From G965200765 sp965203865 (GTDB lineage: Bacteria > Pseudomonadota > Gammaproteobacteria > Arenicellales > JAJDZL01), in assembly GCA_965203865.1 (NCBI GenBank), contig OZ241916.1, positions 1,798,001 through 1,862,000 of the forward strand: a DNA stretch of 64,000 nucleotides. The letters run 5' to 3'. The notes below the pieces were generated by a model that made no database searches, was not told where the DNA came from, and worked only from the letters and a program-made list of their open reading frames with translations. A program made the position numbers and the translations under genes. This document shows, piece by piece, positions 17,992-28,053 of the stretch (position 1 is the stretch's first letter; the number at the start of each line of letters is the position of its first letter).

Positions 17992-18978
17992 TTATCCCAG
18001 CAAGTCGCTCGTACTCAATTTCACATCTATGCGTGCACCAATATGACCAATAACGCGTGATGCTGCAACGGTTGCCGCGTCCATGCACTCGGAAATTGAT
18101 TTTCCGCTGGTGTACGCATACAAAAAACCACCGGCATAAGCATCTCCTGCTCCGGTTGTATCAACCAATTCGGGCACAGCAAGTGCATCCTTGATAAATT
18201 TCTCTTCTTGGCTTACTGCGACTGAGCCCTGCTCGCTTCGGGTAACAATCAAGGTTTTTACTTTCCCTTGAAGAGTCGCCAGACTCTGCTCCAATCCTTC
18301 AGTCTGGTAAAGCTGCTGTACTTCCAGTTCGTTAGCAAGCAGAATATCAACGCCCCCCTGTCCCACTATTTCCTGAAAAGATTCTCTGTGTCGGTCAACC
18401 AGAAGCATGTCTGACAAACTAAGGGCGACTTCGGTGCCGAATTTACTGGCCAGATTAACCGTTTCACGAATTAATTCATGAGCCGAAGGAAAATCCCATA
18501 AATACCCCTCAATCAAGACCACTTTTGATCTCTCGACCCCATCCATATCAACATCATCTATTGACAGCATAGCATTTGCACCAGGATATACGCACATTGT
18601 ACGTTCGGCATCAGGGGTAACATAAATATTGCAACGGCCAGTCATGGGGCCTGTCTCGGCACTTTTCGTATCGCATGCGACTCCGGCATCGCGCATATCT
18701 TTTACAAACACTTCCCCTACTTCATCCTTGCCAGTCTTGCCGATGAACTTGCTGCAACCGCCAAGATAGGCAACACACACCATAGAATTTGCAACGGAAC
18801 CACCTGATATTTTGGCAACAGGTTCTGCAGCTGATGCCATCTTGGCTGCTTCATCTGCCTCTATTAACATCATTGACCCCTTGGTCAGATTCATGCGCTG
18901 GAGATCGCTGTCATCAACAATAAAAAAGAGGTCAACGATTGCATCACCCAGTCCGAGAACATCAATGTCTTTTTTCAT
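17992..18978 (-). CDS. PfkB-family sugar kinase, adenosine kinase-like
   Basis: 328 aa. Ribokinase fold with the substrate motif GGSVANSMVCVAYLGG near residue 57 and the catalytic DTTGAGDAYAGGF near residue 262 (Asp base in GAGD). Bacterial proteins of this type are annotated as adenosine kinase or fructokinase-like; they phosphorylate adenosine or a related nucleoside. The start codon overlaps the stop of the upstream hydrolase as TGATG, so the two are coupled. Confidence 0.8.
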   Translation of the reverse strand: MKKDIDVLGLGDAIVDLFFIVDDSDLQRMNLTKGSMMLIEADEAAKMASAAEPVAKISGGSVANSMVCVAYLGGCSKFIGKTGKDEVGEVFVKDMRDAGVACDTKSAETGPMTGRCNIYVTPDAERTMCVYPGANAMLSIDDVDMDGVERSKVVLIEGYLWDFPSAHELIRETVNLASKFGTEVALSLSDMLLVDRHRESFQEIVGQGGVDILLANELEVQQLYQTEGLEQSLATLQGKVKTLIVTRSEQGSVAVSQEEKFIKDALAVPELVDTTGAGDAYAGGFLYAYTSGKSISECMDAATVAASRVIGHIGARIDVKLSTSDLLG

Positions 18979-20210
18979 CAGCTATAACCCGCTCGCTCAA
19001 GAACCGAATGCAACAATACATTCGCACCCGCTTCGACTGACTCAGGCGATGTGTTCTCAATTTCTGCGTGACTGATTCCATCGTCACAGGGAATAAATAT
19101 CATTGCAGTCGGTGCCACCCGAGAAATGTAAACAGAATCATGGCCGGCACCGCTAACTATGTCCATGCAGTCATAGCCGCACTTCTGCGCACTGTTGCGA
19201 ACAATGCCAATGCATGACTTGTCAAATTCAACCGGCGGCGAACACCAGAAGTCGTTAATCTCGAGGTTGACCCTCTCCTGCTTGTTCAGTGTATCAACCA
19301 AAGATAAAAGATCGGAATGCATTTGGTCGAATACATGCATGTCCGGATGGCGCAGATCTACCGAGAAGACTGCCTTTGATGGAACTGTGTTTCTCGATCC
19401 TGGCTCGATCCGAAATTCTCCAATCGTTACTCTTGCATCAGGTTCATAGCGAGTTGCCAATTCATAGATTTCGGGCAGCAGTTTTGAAGCGCAGTGAAGA
19501 GCATCCTTGCGCATATCCATAGGCATTGGCCCGGCATGAGTTTCTTCGCCGGTGATTTCAATATCATACCAGTGGACACCTTGAACACCCTTTACAACAC
19601 CAATTTGAATGCCGCGGTCTTCCAGTATCGGCCCCTGCTCTATGTGAGTTTCAAAAAATGCGGAGAATCCATGGTTTTCAGGAAGCGAATTTTCAAGATA
19701 TTCGATTCGCTTCAGTTCCTCGCCAATTGTCTTGCCGTCTTTGTCAGATCGCCCATGTCCGTACTCCAGATCAAACACTCCCGCATAGACCCCGGACCCG
19801 ATCATTGCAGGTGCAAATCTCGCACCTTCTTCGTTGGTCCATACCACAAGTTCCACGGGTAATTCTGTGGCAACATGATTTTCATTCAAGGTTCGAATCA
19901 CTTCCAGTGCTGCGAGCACGCCATACACACCATCAAACTTGCCGCCGGTAGGCTGCGAGTCCAAATGGCTTCCCATGCCGACCGGATGAGCTGCTTCCTG
20001 CTGTCCAGAACGACGAAAAAACATGTTCCCCATGGCATCAACACTGCGCAGGCAATTTTCTTTTACACACCAATCAGAAAGCAGGTCCCTGCTTTCTTTG
20101 TCCAGATCTGTCAACGCCAACCTGCAAACTCCTCCCTTGTCGGTCGCACCAATTTCCGCCATTCGCATTAGCGAATCCCAAAGTCTTTTGCCGTTGATTA
20201 ATATTTCCAT
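18978..20210 (-). CDS. Zn-dependent amidase/hydrolase (allantoate amidohydrolase / N-carbamoyl-amino-acid hydrolase family)
   Basis: 410 aa. M20-type dinuclear metal hydrolase: GMGSHLDSQPTGGKFDGVYGV (read in two parts), WTNEEGARF, FETHIEQGPILE and AGAGHDSVYISR hold the metal ligands and general base. The family splits N-carbamoyl amides, beta-ureidopropionate or allantoate; exact substrate is not decidable here. Coupled to the nucleoside kinase, it suggests purine or pyrimidine salvage and breakdown, in keeping with the DUF1989 gene nearer the left edge. Confidence 0.82.
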   Translation of the reverse strand: MEILINGKRLWDSLMRMAEIGATDKGGVCRLALTDLDKESRDLLSDWCVKENCLRSVDAMGNMFFRRSGQQEAAHPVGMGSHLDSQPTGGKFDGVYGVLAALEVIRTLNENHVATELPVELVVWTNEEGARFAPAMIGSGVYAGVFDLEYGHGRSDKDGKTIGEELKRIEYLENSLPENHGFSAFFETHIEQGPILEDRGIQIGVVKGVQGVHWYDIEITGEETHAGPMPMDMRKDALHCASKLLPEIYELATRYEPDARVTIGEFRIEPGSRNTVPSKAVFSVDLRHPDMHVFDQMHSDLLSLVDTLNKQERVNLEINDFWCSPPVEFDKSCIGIVRNSAQKCGYDCMDIVSGAGHDSVYISRVAPTAMIFIPCDDGISHAEIENTSPESVEAGANVLLHSVLERAGYS

Positions 20211-20340
20211 TGTTAATCGCTATAGTTTTCCCTGATTATTTTCTCTAGGCTGGCTCAAGAAGCATCAATCATTTTAGAGTAAAACTGCTTGATTCATACG
20301 AAATCAAATTCCTGCATAAAGATACCAAGAATACACCGTT

Positions 20341-22173
20341 TTAATTGCCCAGCGTTTTGCAGAAAATCGCTACCAGAAACCCAAGAAGAGTAGAAAGTCC
20401 TACTACTGAACCACCTTTAAGATAGGCTTCGGGCGCCATAGTCTGCGCAATCATGGTAAGCATTGCCCCGGCTGCAATTCCTTCGACTACTGCAAATGCA
20501 TGCGGGTCTGCACCAACAAAGAATATATTGCCCAGTGCCGCGCCGATACCTGTTAGCAAAGTCAATGAGCCCCACATAATAAACACGCGGCGAAAACTCA
20601 TCCCTTGCTGTCGCATGCCAATCGAGCTTGAAAGTGCCTCAGGATAATTGGACAAGAACAATCCTGCCATCAGTGACCAACTGATGTGGGAATGTATCAA
20701 CGAGCTTCCAATAACCATTGATTCGGGCACTCCGTCCAGCATGATACCCAGCCAAATTGCCATTGGCGCTCCGCCATGCTTTCCAAGATCCTTGGCCATA
20801 TCGGCCATTGATGGTGCCATGCGACCTAAATTGGCATTTTGAGTCGCATGCTTGATCCAACGCTCTATGCTTTGGGACTCAATGCCTTGCTTGCCTTCAA
20901 GATACTCTGAAATTTCACTGTCTTCAATATACAGCATGAGTTGCTTTTGCACTTTTGGATAACGCTCTACCAGAGTGTTGAAGTCAGACTTTCGCAACAC
21001 CCAAAGCTCGGTATCGACAGAAGCGACTGCACTGTCCGAACGGGTAGTCCCAGTAATAAAAGACTTGCCGCCAAAAGCCTGATTTTCTTTGATAATCTTG
21101 CGTTGAGCCAATGGATCCGAGTGATCAACCAGTACTACATGACCAGACTTAACGATATAAAGGCGGTCAGCTATATCATCGTGCTTGAAAATCGTATCTC
21201 CTTCCTTGAATCGAATGCAGTACAAATACTCTGCTACAGAGGTCAGCTTCTTTTTGGACAAACCCTTTAACAAGGGAATACGACCAATGCTCTTTGATAT
21301 GCGGAGAAAGTCTTCACTATGACGAGACACGATGTGTGCTTGCGGAATAACTTCACCACTTTTGATTGCATTTATAGCACTTTCGCGCCATTCAGCAACT
21401 TGCTCGTGAGTTAATCCTTGTCGCTCAGTGAGGTACTCGGTAACCAGCTCGGCACACAATACATTTGTCGTTGCAGTCGCCAAGTCGATGGAATCTTGAA
21501 GCAGTCGATGAAAATCCTCGCGTGCAAACTTCCATAAACTGCAATCCTGAGTTGCAACTGCATTCCGGGTGTGCGGCGAAATGGTGATAAATGCATGCCA
21601 ACCAAACACTTGCCCGTCAGTCCAAACTCTTGACTGTTGATAGTCTACGAGGGGGTCGGTAATTGTAACTTCACCTTGCTCTACTATATAGAGAAAATCT
21701 GAAGGGTCGCCTGCATTCAATATCGTTGCGCCTTTAGGAACCTTTTCGTGGATCACCAGCGATGCCAGCCTTTCCAAGTCTTCCGCAGGCAGATCATGGA
21801 AAATCACCGCTCTTTCAATTGCAGTAATAATTGCCTTGAAACGTTCTCTGCGCTTTCTCCGCGCATACTGAATGACGGTTGAAGACTTGCGCAAGAAGCC
21901 GCCGTGATTATTGACAATTTGATCCAGCACTACAAAAAGAATTCCGCCGATAATGCATCCAATCGCCAAAGAGAAAAAATGTCCTCTTGCCAAAGCGGCG
22001 CCAACCAGATCAATTGTCAAAGCGGCCAATAACGCACCGCCGCCAAATGACATCAATATACCGACTGCGCGATTACTAGGCTTCCACACCAACGTGGTTA
22101 AAGTTCCAAGCGGCAGAGATGAAGCACTAATAATCCCCATCCAAAATGCAAGCATGACTAATGAGTCAGACAT
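20341..22173 (-). CDS. ZIP-like membrane protein with two internal cyclic-nucleotide-binding domains
   Basis: 610 aa. Three membrane segments at about residues 5-88, then two cyclic-nucleotide-binding domains (about 115-235, FLYIVEQGEVTI; and 295-405, RLYIVKSGHVVLVD), then about five more segments from 465 to the end. The outer parts look like a ZIP metal transporter (glycine-rich helix 2, LDGVPESMVIG in helix 4, NYPEALSS in helix 5), but the metal-binding histidines of HNxPEG are replaced by Asp and Ser. The CNB pair occupies the helix 3-4 loop. No metal specificity can be claimed; the CNB domains may also bind no nucleotide. Confidence 0.7.
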   Translation of the reverse strand: MSDSLVMLAFWMGIISASSLPLGTLTTLVWKPSNRAVGILMSFGGGALLAALTIDLVGAALARGHFFSLAIGCIIGGILFVVLDQIVNNHGGFLRKSSTVIQYARRKRRERFKAIITAIERAVIFHDLPAEDLERLASLVIHEKVPKGATILNAGDPSDFLYIVEQGEVTITDPLVDYQQSRVWTDGQVFGWHAFITISPHTRNAVATQDCSLWKFAREDFHRLLQDSIDLATATTNVLCAELVTEYLTERQGLTHEQVAEWRESAINAIKSGEVIPQAHIVSRHSEDFLRISKSIGRIPLLKGLSKKKLTSVAEYLYCIRFKEGDTIFKHDDIADRLYIVKSGHVVLVDHSDPLAQRKIIKENQAFGGKSFITGTTRSDSAVASVDTELWVLRKSDFNTLVERYPKVQKQLMLYIEDSEISEYLEGKQGIESQSIERWIKHATQNANLGRMAPSMADMAKDLGKHGGAPMAIWLGIMLDGVPESMVIGSSLIHSHISWSLMAGLFLSNYPEALSSSIGMRQQGMSFRRVFIMWGSLTLLTGIGAALGNIFFVGADPHAFAVVEGIAAGAMLTMIAQTMAPEAYLKGGSVVGLSTLLGFLVAIFCKTLGN

Positions 22174-22451
22174 ATTTCGTTTCCAATTCCGTCCTGGAAT
22201 TACCAGACAGGATTTGTTCCTTGTTGGCTGATTAAATCGGGCTTTATAGTACTATCAATATTGATTATATATTAATCCATAGAGATGCTGAATCTCATAT
22301 TAGAAAAACTATTTTATTTATTATGAATGAGTAATATTTAATTATTAAACTAATACTTTAAATTGAATTCTACTCATCGAAAAATTCTTGAAACCGAAAC
22401 TTGCCGAATATCGGTGTAATTTTTCCCTGAATTTGCCAAGCAAATAAATGG

Positions 22452-23963
22452 CTACTTGTTTTCGCCTGTGTACTCTGCGTAGTAGGTTCCAAAAAGCTCT
22501 CGGTGGCGAATAATATTCATCGCTATCGTGATCAATCCTGCCGATACAAGAATTCCGGTAATCGGAGACAGGAACAAATTGAATACGTTGTAGTCCAGCA
22601 AAACCATCGCCTGGGAAAAATTGTCCTCGCCAATTTGTCCGAGTATAACCCCCATGACCAATGCGGGAATGGAATAGTCTCGCTTTCGCAAGAAATAGCC
22701 TACTACACCTGCTATGAACATTGTGTAAACATCAAGAATATTGCTTCTTAATGCAAAGGCACCAATAGTTGCGAATACCAGAATTGCAGGGGCAAGCAAA
22801 TTAAATGGAATCCTCAGCAAATTCACAATTCCTTTCGCCTCTACTACGCCAAGAAACAGAATCGCCAGACTCGCCCAGAACATGGATGCAAACAGTACCC
22901 ATACAAGGTCATGCGCTTCAACCATAATCAATGGACCAATATCCATGTCATGGAGATTGAACACGGCAATCATCATCGCAGTCAAAGCACCTCCAGGTAA
23001 CCCGAGTGCAAGTAGCGGGATCATTGCTGCACCGGTTGCAGCATTATTGGCAGTTTCCGGCGCAACCACTCCCTCGGGTTCCCCAGTGCCGAATTTTTCC
23101 GGCTTTTTCGACCAGCGAACAGCTTCGTTATAGGACATGAATGCAGCCAGCGTTGCGCCAATGCCGGGCAATACTCCGCAGAAAAATCCAATCAACGCCG
23201 AACGAACAACTACAAACTTCATGCGCCAAAATTCAATAAAACTTGGGTAGCTTACCGAAACCTCCGGTGCTTCGTACTTGCCTTTCGCCAGTCTTATTCC
23301 TTGCATCAAAACTTCGGCAATTGCAAAAAATCCGAGAATCAATGGAATAAAATGAATGCCGCCGTGCAAGTACAAGGTCCCAAAAGTAAATCTCGGCACT
23401 CCGCTAACAGGGTCACTGCCAATCGCGCCAATCAACAGCCCCAGCAACAATGAAAGCCAGCCTTTAACCAAAGAACGTGTTCCAATTCCGGCAACAACTG
23501 CCAATCCAAAAAATACCAGCGCAAAGATTTCCGCGTAGCCAAAAGTTCTAATGGCGAAGTCAGCAACTGGTTCGGTAAAAGCCATCATTGCGACTGCGGA
23601 CAAAGTGCCGCCGAATGCGGAACAGGTAACCGCATATCCAATAGCTTTGCCTGACTGCCCTTTTCTTGTCATAGGGTAGCCATCAAACGCTGTAGGGGCA
23701 TTTTCAACCGAACCCGGAATATTGAACAGTATTGCGGTAACCGCCCCGCCATAAACCCCAGCGACATAGATAACTCCATACAGCATGATTGCGTGCGTAG
23801 ACGACATCCATGCGGTGAACGGCAGCAAGACAGCCGCAAGTGTGAGCATGCTCAAGCCGGGAACGGCACCGAAAACCAAGCCGCCTACCAGACCGATAAT
23901 GAAGATAACAATCCCGAAAGGGTCTGTGAACAGTTGCGATGTTCCAAATAAAAAATCTTCCAC
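22452..23963 (-). CDS. tctA: Tripartite tricarboxylate transporter, large permease
   Basis: 503 aa, about 12 membrane spans, with the TctA blocks GAVPGLSMLTLAAVLLPFT, YVAGVYGGAVTAILFNIPG and the PxTA... GLPGGALTAMMIAVF loop. It moves a carboxylate delivered by the periplasmic binder TctC using an ion gradient. The start is GTG, sharing its first base with the tctB stop codon. Confidence 0.93.
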   Translation of the reverse strand: MEDFLFGTSQLFTDPFGIVIFIIGLVGGLVFGAVPGLSMLTLAAVLLPFTAWMSSTHAIMLYGVIYVAGVYGGAVTAILFNIPGSVENAPTAFDGYPMTRKGQSGKAIGYAVTCSAFGGTLSAVAMMAFTEPVADFAIRTFGYAEIFALVFFGLAVVAGIGTRSLVKGWLSLLLGLLIGAIGSDPVSGVPRFTFGTLYLHGGIHFIPLILGFFAIAEVLMQGIRLAKGKYEAPEVSVSYPSFIEFWRMKFVVVRSALIGFFCGVLPGIGATLAAFMSYNEAVRWSKKPEKFGTGEPEGVVAPETANNAATGAAMIPLLALGLPGGALTAMMIAVFNLHDMDIGPLIMVEAHDLVWVLFASMFWASLAILFLGVVEAKGIVNLLRIPFNLLAPAILVFATIGAFALRSNILDVYTMFIAGVVGYFLRKRDYSIPALVMGVILGQIGEDNFSQAMVLLDYNVFNLFLSPITGILVSAGLITIAMNIIRHRELFGTYYAEYTGENK

Positions 23964-24526
23964 TACGTCAGAAAACCCAGTATATGACCATTAATAGTGT
24001 TGAAAATTCCGGCACCAGGCGGTAGATAGGTAAAGATGAGTTTTACAAATACAACGACAAGCATGGCATAGACTCCTACTGTAAACAGTATCAGAGTTCG
24101 TAGCCGCGCAATTCCCATCAGGCGCAGGTAGACAAACAAGAAGAACGGGGTGACCAGTAAAAAGCCGACTTTGTGCATAAGATACGTGTATAGAATTGGC
24201 ACTGCAAATATCAGTGCAATTCGAATGCGGGTAGCCTTGTCCGTGCTGCCTTCCGTATCTGACCCTTCGCCTTCTACGGGTGTTTGCCTGGCCCTGAAAT
24301 TCGCGTAAATGGACAAGCCTGACGCAATCAGTATTCCAACCAGTATCATGCGTGGCCAGTGTGCCGGACCCAATTCGTAAACTATCTGAATATCATCGAA
24401 CTGAAATGTGTACGTGTATGCAAGCAATGCAAAAATGAACCAGCATCCACTCTCAATCAGAGCTGACCGACGACCGGAAGTGAATTGATTCAACAAGGCT
24501 TCTGTCCTCAGAACATGTGCAGACAA
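23963..24526 (-). CDS. tctB: Tripartite tricarboxylate transporter, small permease
   Basis: 187 aa with four membrane spans, the small TctB subunit. It has the GCWFIFALLAYTY first helix and GPAHWPRMILVGILIASG second helix typical of the family. It lies between tctC and tctA, coupled to tctA by a one-base overlap. Confidence 0.9.
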   Translation of the reverse strand: MSAHVLRTEALLNQFTSGRRSALIESGCWFIFALLAYTYTFQFDDIQIVYELGPAHWPRMILVGILIASGLSIYANFRARQTPVEGEGSDTEGSTDKATRIRIALIFAVPILYTYLMHKVGFLLVTPFFLFVYLRLMGIARLRTLILFTVGVYAMLVVVFVKLIFTYLPPGAGIFNTINGHILGFLT

Positions 24527-24538
24527 ACCAAACTAAAA

Positions 24539-24576
24539 TCCGCCGACGGAACTGAATACAGTTAGCCGCCGGCGGA
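24539..24576 (-). terminator. Hairpin between tctC and tctBA (attenuator)
   Basis: Long interrupted stem: 24539-24545 with 24570-24576 (7 bp), an inner 3-bp helix, and 24550-24554 with 24559-24563 around AATA. On the minus strand it ends in TTTT. Located 33 bp after the binding-protein gene, it would lower permease expression relative to the binder. Confidence 0.6.
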
Positions 24577-24608
24577 AATCAAGACAGGAAGAAAGGAATT
24601 AAAACGAC

Positions 24609-25637
24609 TTATAAGCCTTCTCTTACGTTTATCCCGAGTTCACGGTACGCTGATGCGTAGATCCCCTCAGCTTCTTTTAAAAGTGCCGCGGTATCTTCGC
24701 GACTGCGGTAGGAATCCACAATATCAAGACTCTTGCGCTTCACAAACTCCTGATGCTGGTCGGACTTGTATGCTTCCGAGAATACCTTGGCAAGATATTC
24801 AACGATTTCCGGTGGCGTACCTTTCTTTGTGAACATGCCCCTGAATCGAAGCAATGGCTCCCAGTCCAGACCGTAATCCGAGCCAGTTGATTTCGTATTC
24901 GGGAAACTGTCAAACCGAGTTGGCCAAATTGTCAAAATTGGCTTCAATTTTCCACCTTCTACATGCTTCGACACATCTCCAGGCTGCTCCATCAATACAT
25001 CCAATTGACCACCGATCACTACACCATAGCGCTGTGCCGCCTTGTCATTCAGCACTTGCTTGACTTTGATGCCAAAGTGCTTTTCAAGAACTGCCATGGT
25101 TACCAGTTCCATTGGGATATTGATATTGGATACGGTCATTTCTCCCGGATTTGCACGAGCATACGCTAGAAGCTTGTCAAAATCCGGTTCTCCATTTGTC
25201 TGGAATCTGTCATCCTCAGCGTTGATAAACAGCATTGTTGGCGCAACATTCATGATTACTAGCGGTTCAAGGTCTTCAATTGGATTCAGATCAATTCGAC
25301 CTTCAACGTATCGGGATGTAATTGTGTCGATATGTTGCAAAAGCGTGTAGCCATCTGCCGGCGCTTGCAAAAATTCAGGCAGGCAATTCATGCCGCCCCC
25401 GCCGGTGATATTAATCTTGTTGATCTTGGCACCCATGATTTCGGCGGCAGGTCCGGCAATAGCATCAACCGACTGGTCTGAGCCACCCCCTTTTCCGTAG
25501 CAACATATCACAGTGATAGGACGATTTGGATAGTCCCCATGGCCATCCGCTTTGAGCAAATTCGCAGCAACAAGACCGAATACCGCAATAGACGCAGCAG
25601 ACAACCCAAGTGTTAGTTTTCGGATTGAAAATTTCAT
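24609..25637 (-). CDS. tctC: Tripartite tricarboxylate transporter substrate-binding protein (Bug family)
   Basis: 342 aa from the second ATG (25637), nine bases after GGAG; the ATG at 25643 is also possible. Signal peptide: KFSIRKLTLGLSAASIAVFGLVAANLLKA, here read in two halves. The Bug-type fold is clear, with YPNRPITVICCYGKGGG near the mature start. The Cys-Cys replaces the usual P-W-G context. Ligand unknown. It is the first gene of the Tct operon, followed by a hairpin. Confidence 0.9.
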   Translation of the reverse strand: MKFSIRKLTLGLSAASIAVFGLVAANLLKADGHGDYPNRPITVICCYGKGGGSDQSVDAIAGPAAEIMGAKINKINITGGGGMNCLPEFLQAPADGYTLLQHIDTITSRYVEGRIDLNPIEDLEPLVIMNVAPTMLFINAEDDRFQTNGEPDFDKLLAYARANPGEMTVSNINIPMELVTMAVLEKHFGIKVKQVLNDKAAQRYGVVIGGQLDVLMEQPGDVSKHVEGGKLKPILTIWPTRFDSFPNTKSTGSDYGLDWEPLLRFRGMFTKKGTPPEIVEYLAKVFSEAYKSDQHQEFVKRKSLDIVDSYRSREDTAALLKEAEGIYASAYRELGINVREGL

Positions 25638-25902
25638 CACCATTAACTCCTATTTATAGTTTTCAATGCAGGAATAATCTGAACTAAATTTTTAAGTTCA
25701 GTAAAAAAGTATAGTTTATTTTTAATTTGCCAATACTTGCAATATTAGATTTGAAAATGCTTATAACTTCACTTTGTGCTGTTTTATTATCGAAATGCTT
25801 TCAGTATGGATTGCAATTCAACGGTTGTACAGCAGTACGGGGCTTTTTATCGCAGGTATGCCAGTCCGGTGAAAATTTCCTGTCGAACTCTGAATCTCCT
25901 GC

Positions 25903-26673
25903 CTATAACGCCAAACTTTCTGTATGCCCGTCAACTGCCAAAGCCTGACCACTAATTCTTGCTCCTTTGTCGGAACAGATGAATAAAATCATCTCGGCAA
26001 TGTCTTCAGCTTCTACAAAACACCTCATGGAAACTTGCTTCTCGTACTTCGCCCGAACATTCTGGTAGGTATCTCCCAGAGTTTCGGCTTCGGCATTTAT
26101 AACGCGGTCAATTCGTGGACCGGATACAGGACCGGGACATATTGCATTGACCCGAATTCCATAGGCTCCAAGTTCCATTGCCATCGTCTTGGTTAATCCC
26201 ACAATCGCCCACTTGGAAGCTGTATACGGTGTTCGCAACGGATATCCTTGTATACCTGCAGTCGAAGAAAGATTCACAATTGAACCGGAATTGCGCTGCT
26301 TCATCACCGGAATTGCGCGTTTCGAACAAAGAAATGCGCTTACAACATTCACACGCAGAGTCTCGCTCCAATCATTTGCATCCAATGTTTCCAAAGGTCC
26401 ATTCTGCCCGGATATTCCAACATTGTTCACCAAAACATCAAGCTGATTATCAAGTTGCTCCAGTACTGTATCAAACAGTTGATTCACCGCGCCTTCATCT
26501 GCCGCATCGGCGAAATGCGCAGTTAAACCAGGCTCGTTTTCACTTAATTGGGCAACCAAACTTTCCTCACGGTCACACAGATGTACGTTTGCCCCTTCTT
26601 GTGCAAACGCTTTAGCAACTGCGTACCCTATTCCGGAACCACCTCCCGTAACCAAGACCCCCTTACCTTTCAT
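25903..26673 (-). CDS. Short-chain dehydrogenase/reductase
   Basis: 256 aa classical SDR. TGGGSGIGYAVAKAF binds NAD(P), NNVG follows, Ser in VNLSSTAG, and the YTASKWA catalytic Tyr-x3-Lys. The Asp after strand 2 (HLCDREES) predicts preference for NAD(H). Substrate unknown. It follows the ferredoxin-reductase gene by 30 bp and ends the probable three-gene operon with the Old Yellow Enzyme gene. Confidence 0.85.
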   Translation of the reverse strand: MKGKGVLVTGGGSGIGYAVAKAFAQEGANVHLCDREESLVAQLSENEPGLTAHFADAADEGAVNQLFDTVLEQLDNQLDVLVNNVGISGQNGPLETLDANDWSETLRVNVVSAFLCSKRAIPVMKQRNSGSIVNLSSTAGIQGYPLRTPYTASKWAIVGLTKTMAMELGAYGIRVNAICPGPVSGPRIDRVINAEAETLGDTYQNVRAKYEKQVSMRCFVEAEDIAEMILFICSDKGARISGQALAVDGHTESLAL

Positions 26674-26703
26674 GCAACTACCTTTTTAACAAAAATTAAA
26701 TGA

Positions 26704-27996
26704 TTAAATATCCAGAATTAATCTACTTTCACCCGTAGCAGCGCGAGAAATACATATCATCATAGATTTGCTCTCGTTTTTTTCATTTTCGCTCATTACA
26801 ACATCGCGGTGCTCGACTTTACCGTGCAACACTGTTGTTCGGCATGCCCCGCACAATCCTTCCTCGCACGAGTAGTCAGTTTTTACTCCTTCAGCTTGCA
26901 GAGCATCCAGTATTGTCTGATTTTCAGCAACGGGGAGTGTTGCCTGTCGTCGTGCAAGCACTACTTCAAACGAATGGTTCTTCCAGTTTTCCGGAAGTAT
27001 TCGACTAAATCCTTCCGAGTGCACGGACTCCGGCACCCAATCGGACGCAAACGTACGCGCATCCTCCATCAATCCACTCGGCCCGCATAAATACAACTGC
27101 TTGCCCTCGTAATAGTCTGCAAGCACGCTCTTGAGATCAATTCCTTTCGCCGGGTCGCCGCCGTCATAGTGTGTGACGAGTCGGTCCCCGCATAATTTGC
27201 GCAAGGTGTCAAAAAACGCTGCTTCACTCGCCGATTTTGCACAGTAGTGAACCGTGAATTTCGCTGAGATTTCGCAAAGACGATAGCACATGGACACAAT
27301 CGGCGCGACACCAATACCGCCGGCAATCAACAGGTGTTCCGGAGCTTCCTCATTCAATCCGAAACTGTTCAATGGATGCGCTGCAAGTACTGTATCTCCG
27401 ACCTTCAACTTCCCATGAAGCCAGTTGGAGCCGCCGCGACTGTCAGGCTCATACAACACTCCAACAACATAACGATGGCGCTCTGATGGATTATTCACCA
27501 AAGAATAGGAGCGCCGCAACTGTGCTTCGCCTACAAACAGGTCAAGATGAGCTCCTGCCGTAAACGGCGGCAAATCTCTGCAAGCGGGACTGCGAAATTC
27601 AATCTGAATCGTATCTTCCGTCAAAGTTTCAATCGCCGTTGCTTCCAGCTCTATCCTGGAAAAATTAATCGGATTCGGAAACTTCTGCCCATCTGCCAGT
27701 AGCAGCCTGTCTACTCTTGCATCTTCAATTACATGGGTTTGCAGAATTTCTTCAATATCTTCCCTGGTTTGATAGTGATACCAGACACCTTCTGGATAGA
27801 TAACCATTGCCGGTCCCAATTCGCATCGTTCAAGACAACCTGCATTGTTAACACGGATTCCTGAAATTCCCAGTTCTTTTGCCCGTTGCTTCATGTAATC
27901 GCGTAGCTCGACTGAGCCGCGCATACTGCAGCATCCGCGCGGGTGGTCGGACTCCCGAACATTCACGCAACAGAAAATGTGCTTGCTATAGTGCAT
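26704..27996 (-). CDS. Fused thioredoxin-like [2Fe-2S] / FAD-NAD reductase / plant-type [2Fe-2S] protein
   Basis: 430 aa with three parts. Residues 1-100: a thioredoxin-like ferredoxin with cysteines in the C-x(n)-C ... GCLERC layout. Residues about 115-335: a ferredoxin reductase-type core with LRRSYSLVN (FAD) and GGIGVAPIVSMCY (NAD). Residues 345-430: a plant-type ferredoxin, with CEEGLCGAC and a distal Cys in SMMICISRA. Such reductases feed Rieske-type oxygenases or demethylases; the extra N-terminal cluster is unusual. No oxygenase gene is in the window; the flavin reductase neighbour at 28054 may be the partner. Confidence 0.8.
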   Translation of the reverse strand: MHYSKHIFCCVNVRESDHPRGCCSMRGSVELRDYMKQRAKELGISGIRVNNAGCLERCELGPAMVIYPEGVWYHYQTREDIEEILQTHVIEDARVDRLLLADGQKFPNPINFSRIELEATAIETLTEDTIQIEFRSPACRDLPPFTAGAHLDLFVGEAQLRRSYSLVNNPSERHRYVVGVLYEPDSRGGSNWLHGKLKVGDTVLAAHPLNSFGLNEEAPEHLLIAGGIGVAPIVSMCYRLCEISAKFTVHYCAKSASEAAFFDTLRKLCGDRLVTHYDGGDPAKGIDLKSVLADYYEGKQLYLCGPSGLMEDARTFASDWVPESVHSEGFSRILPENWKNHSFEVVLARRQATLPVAENQTILDALQAEGVKTDYSCEEGLCGACRTTVLHGKVEHRDVVMSENEKNESKSMMICISRAATGESRLILDI

Positions 27997-28053
27997 TTTT
28001 ATTCATGTCAATTGAACGATTCTATATTCCGGAGAATTGAATTTTCATATACA

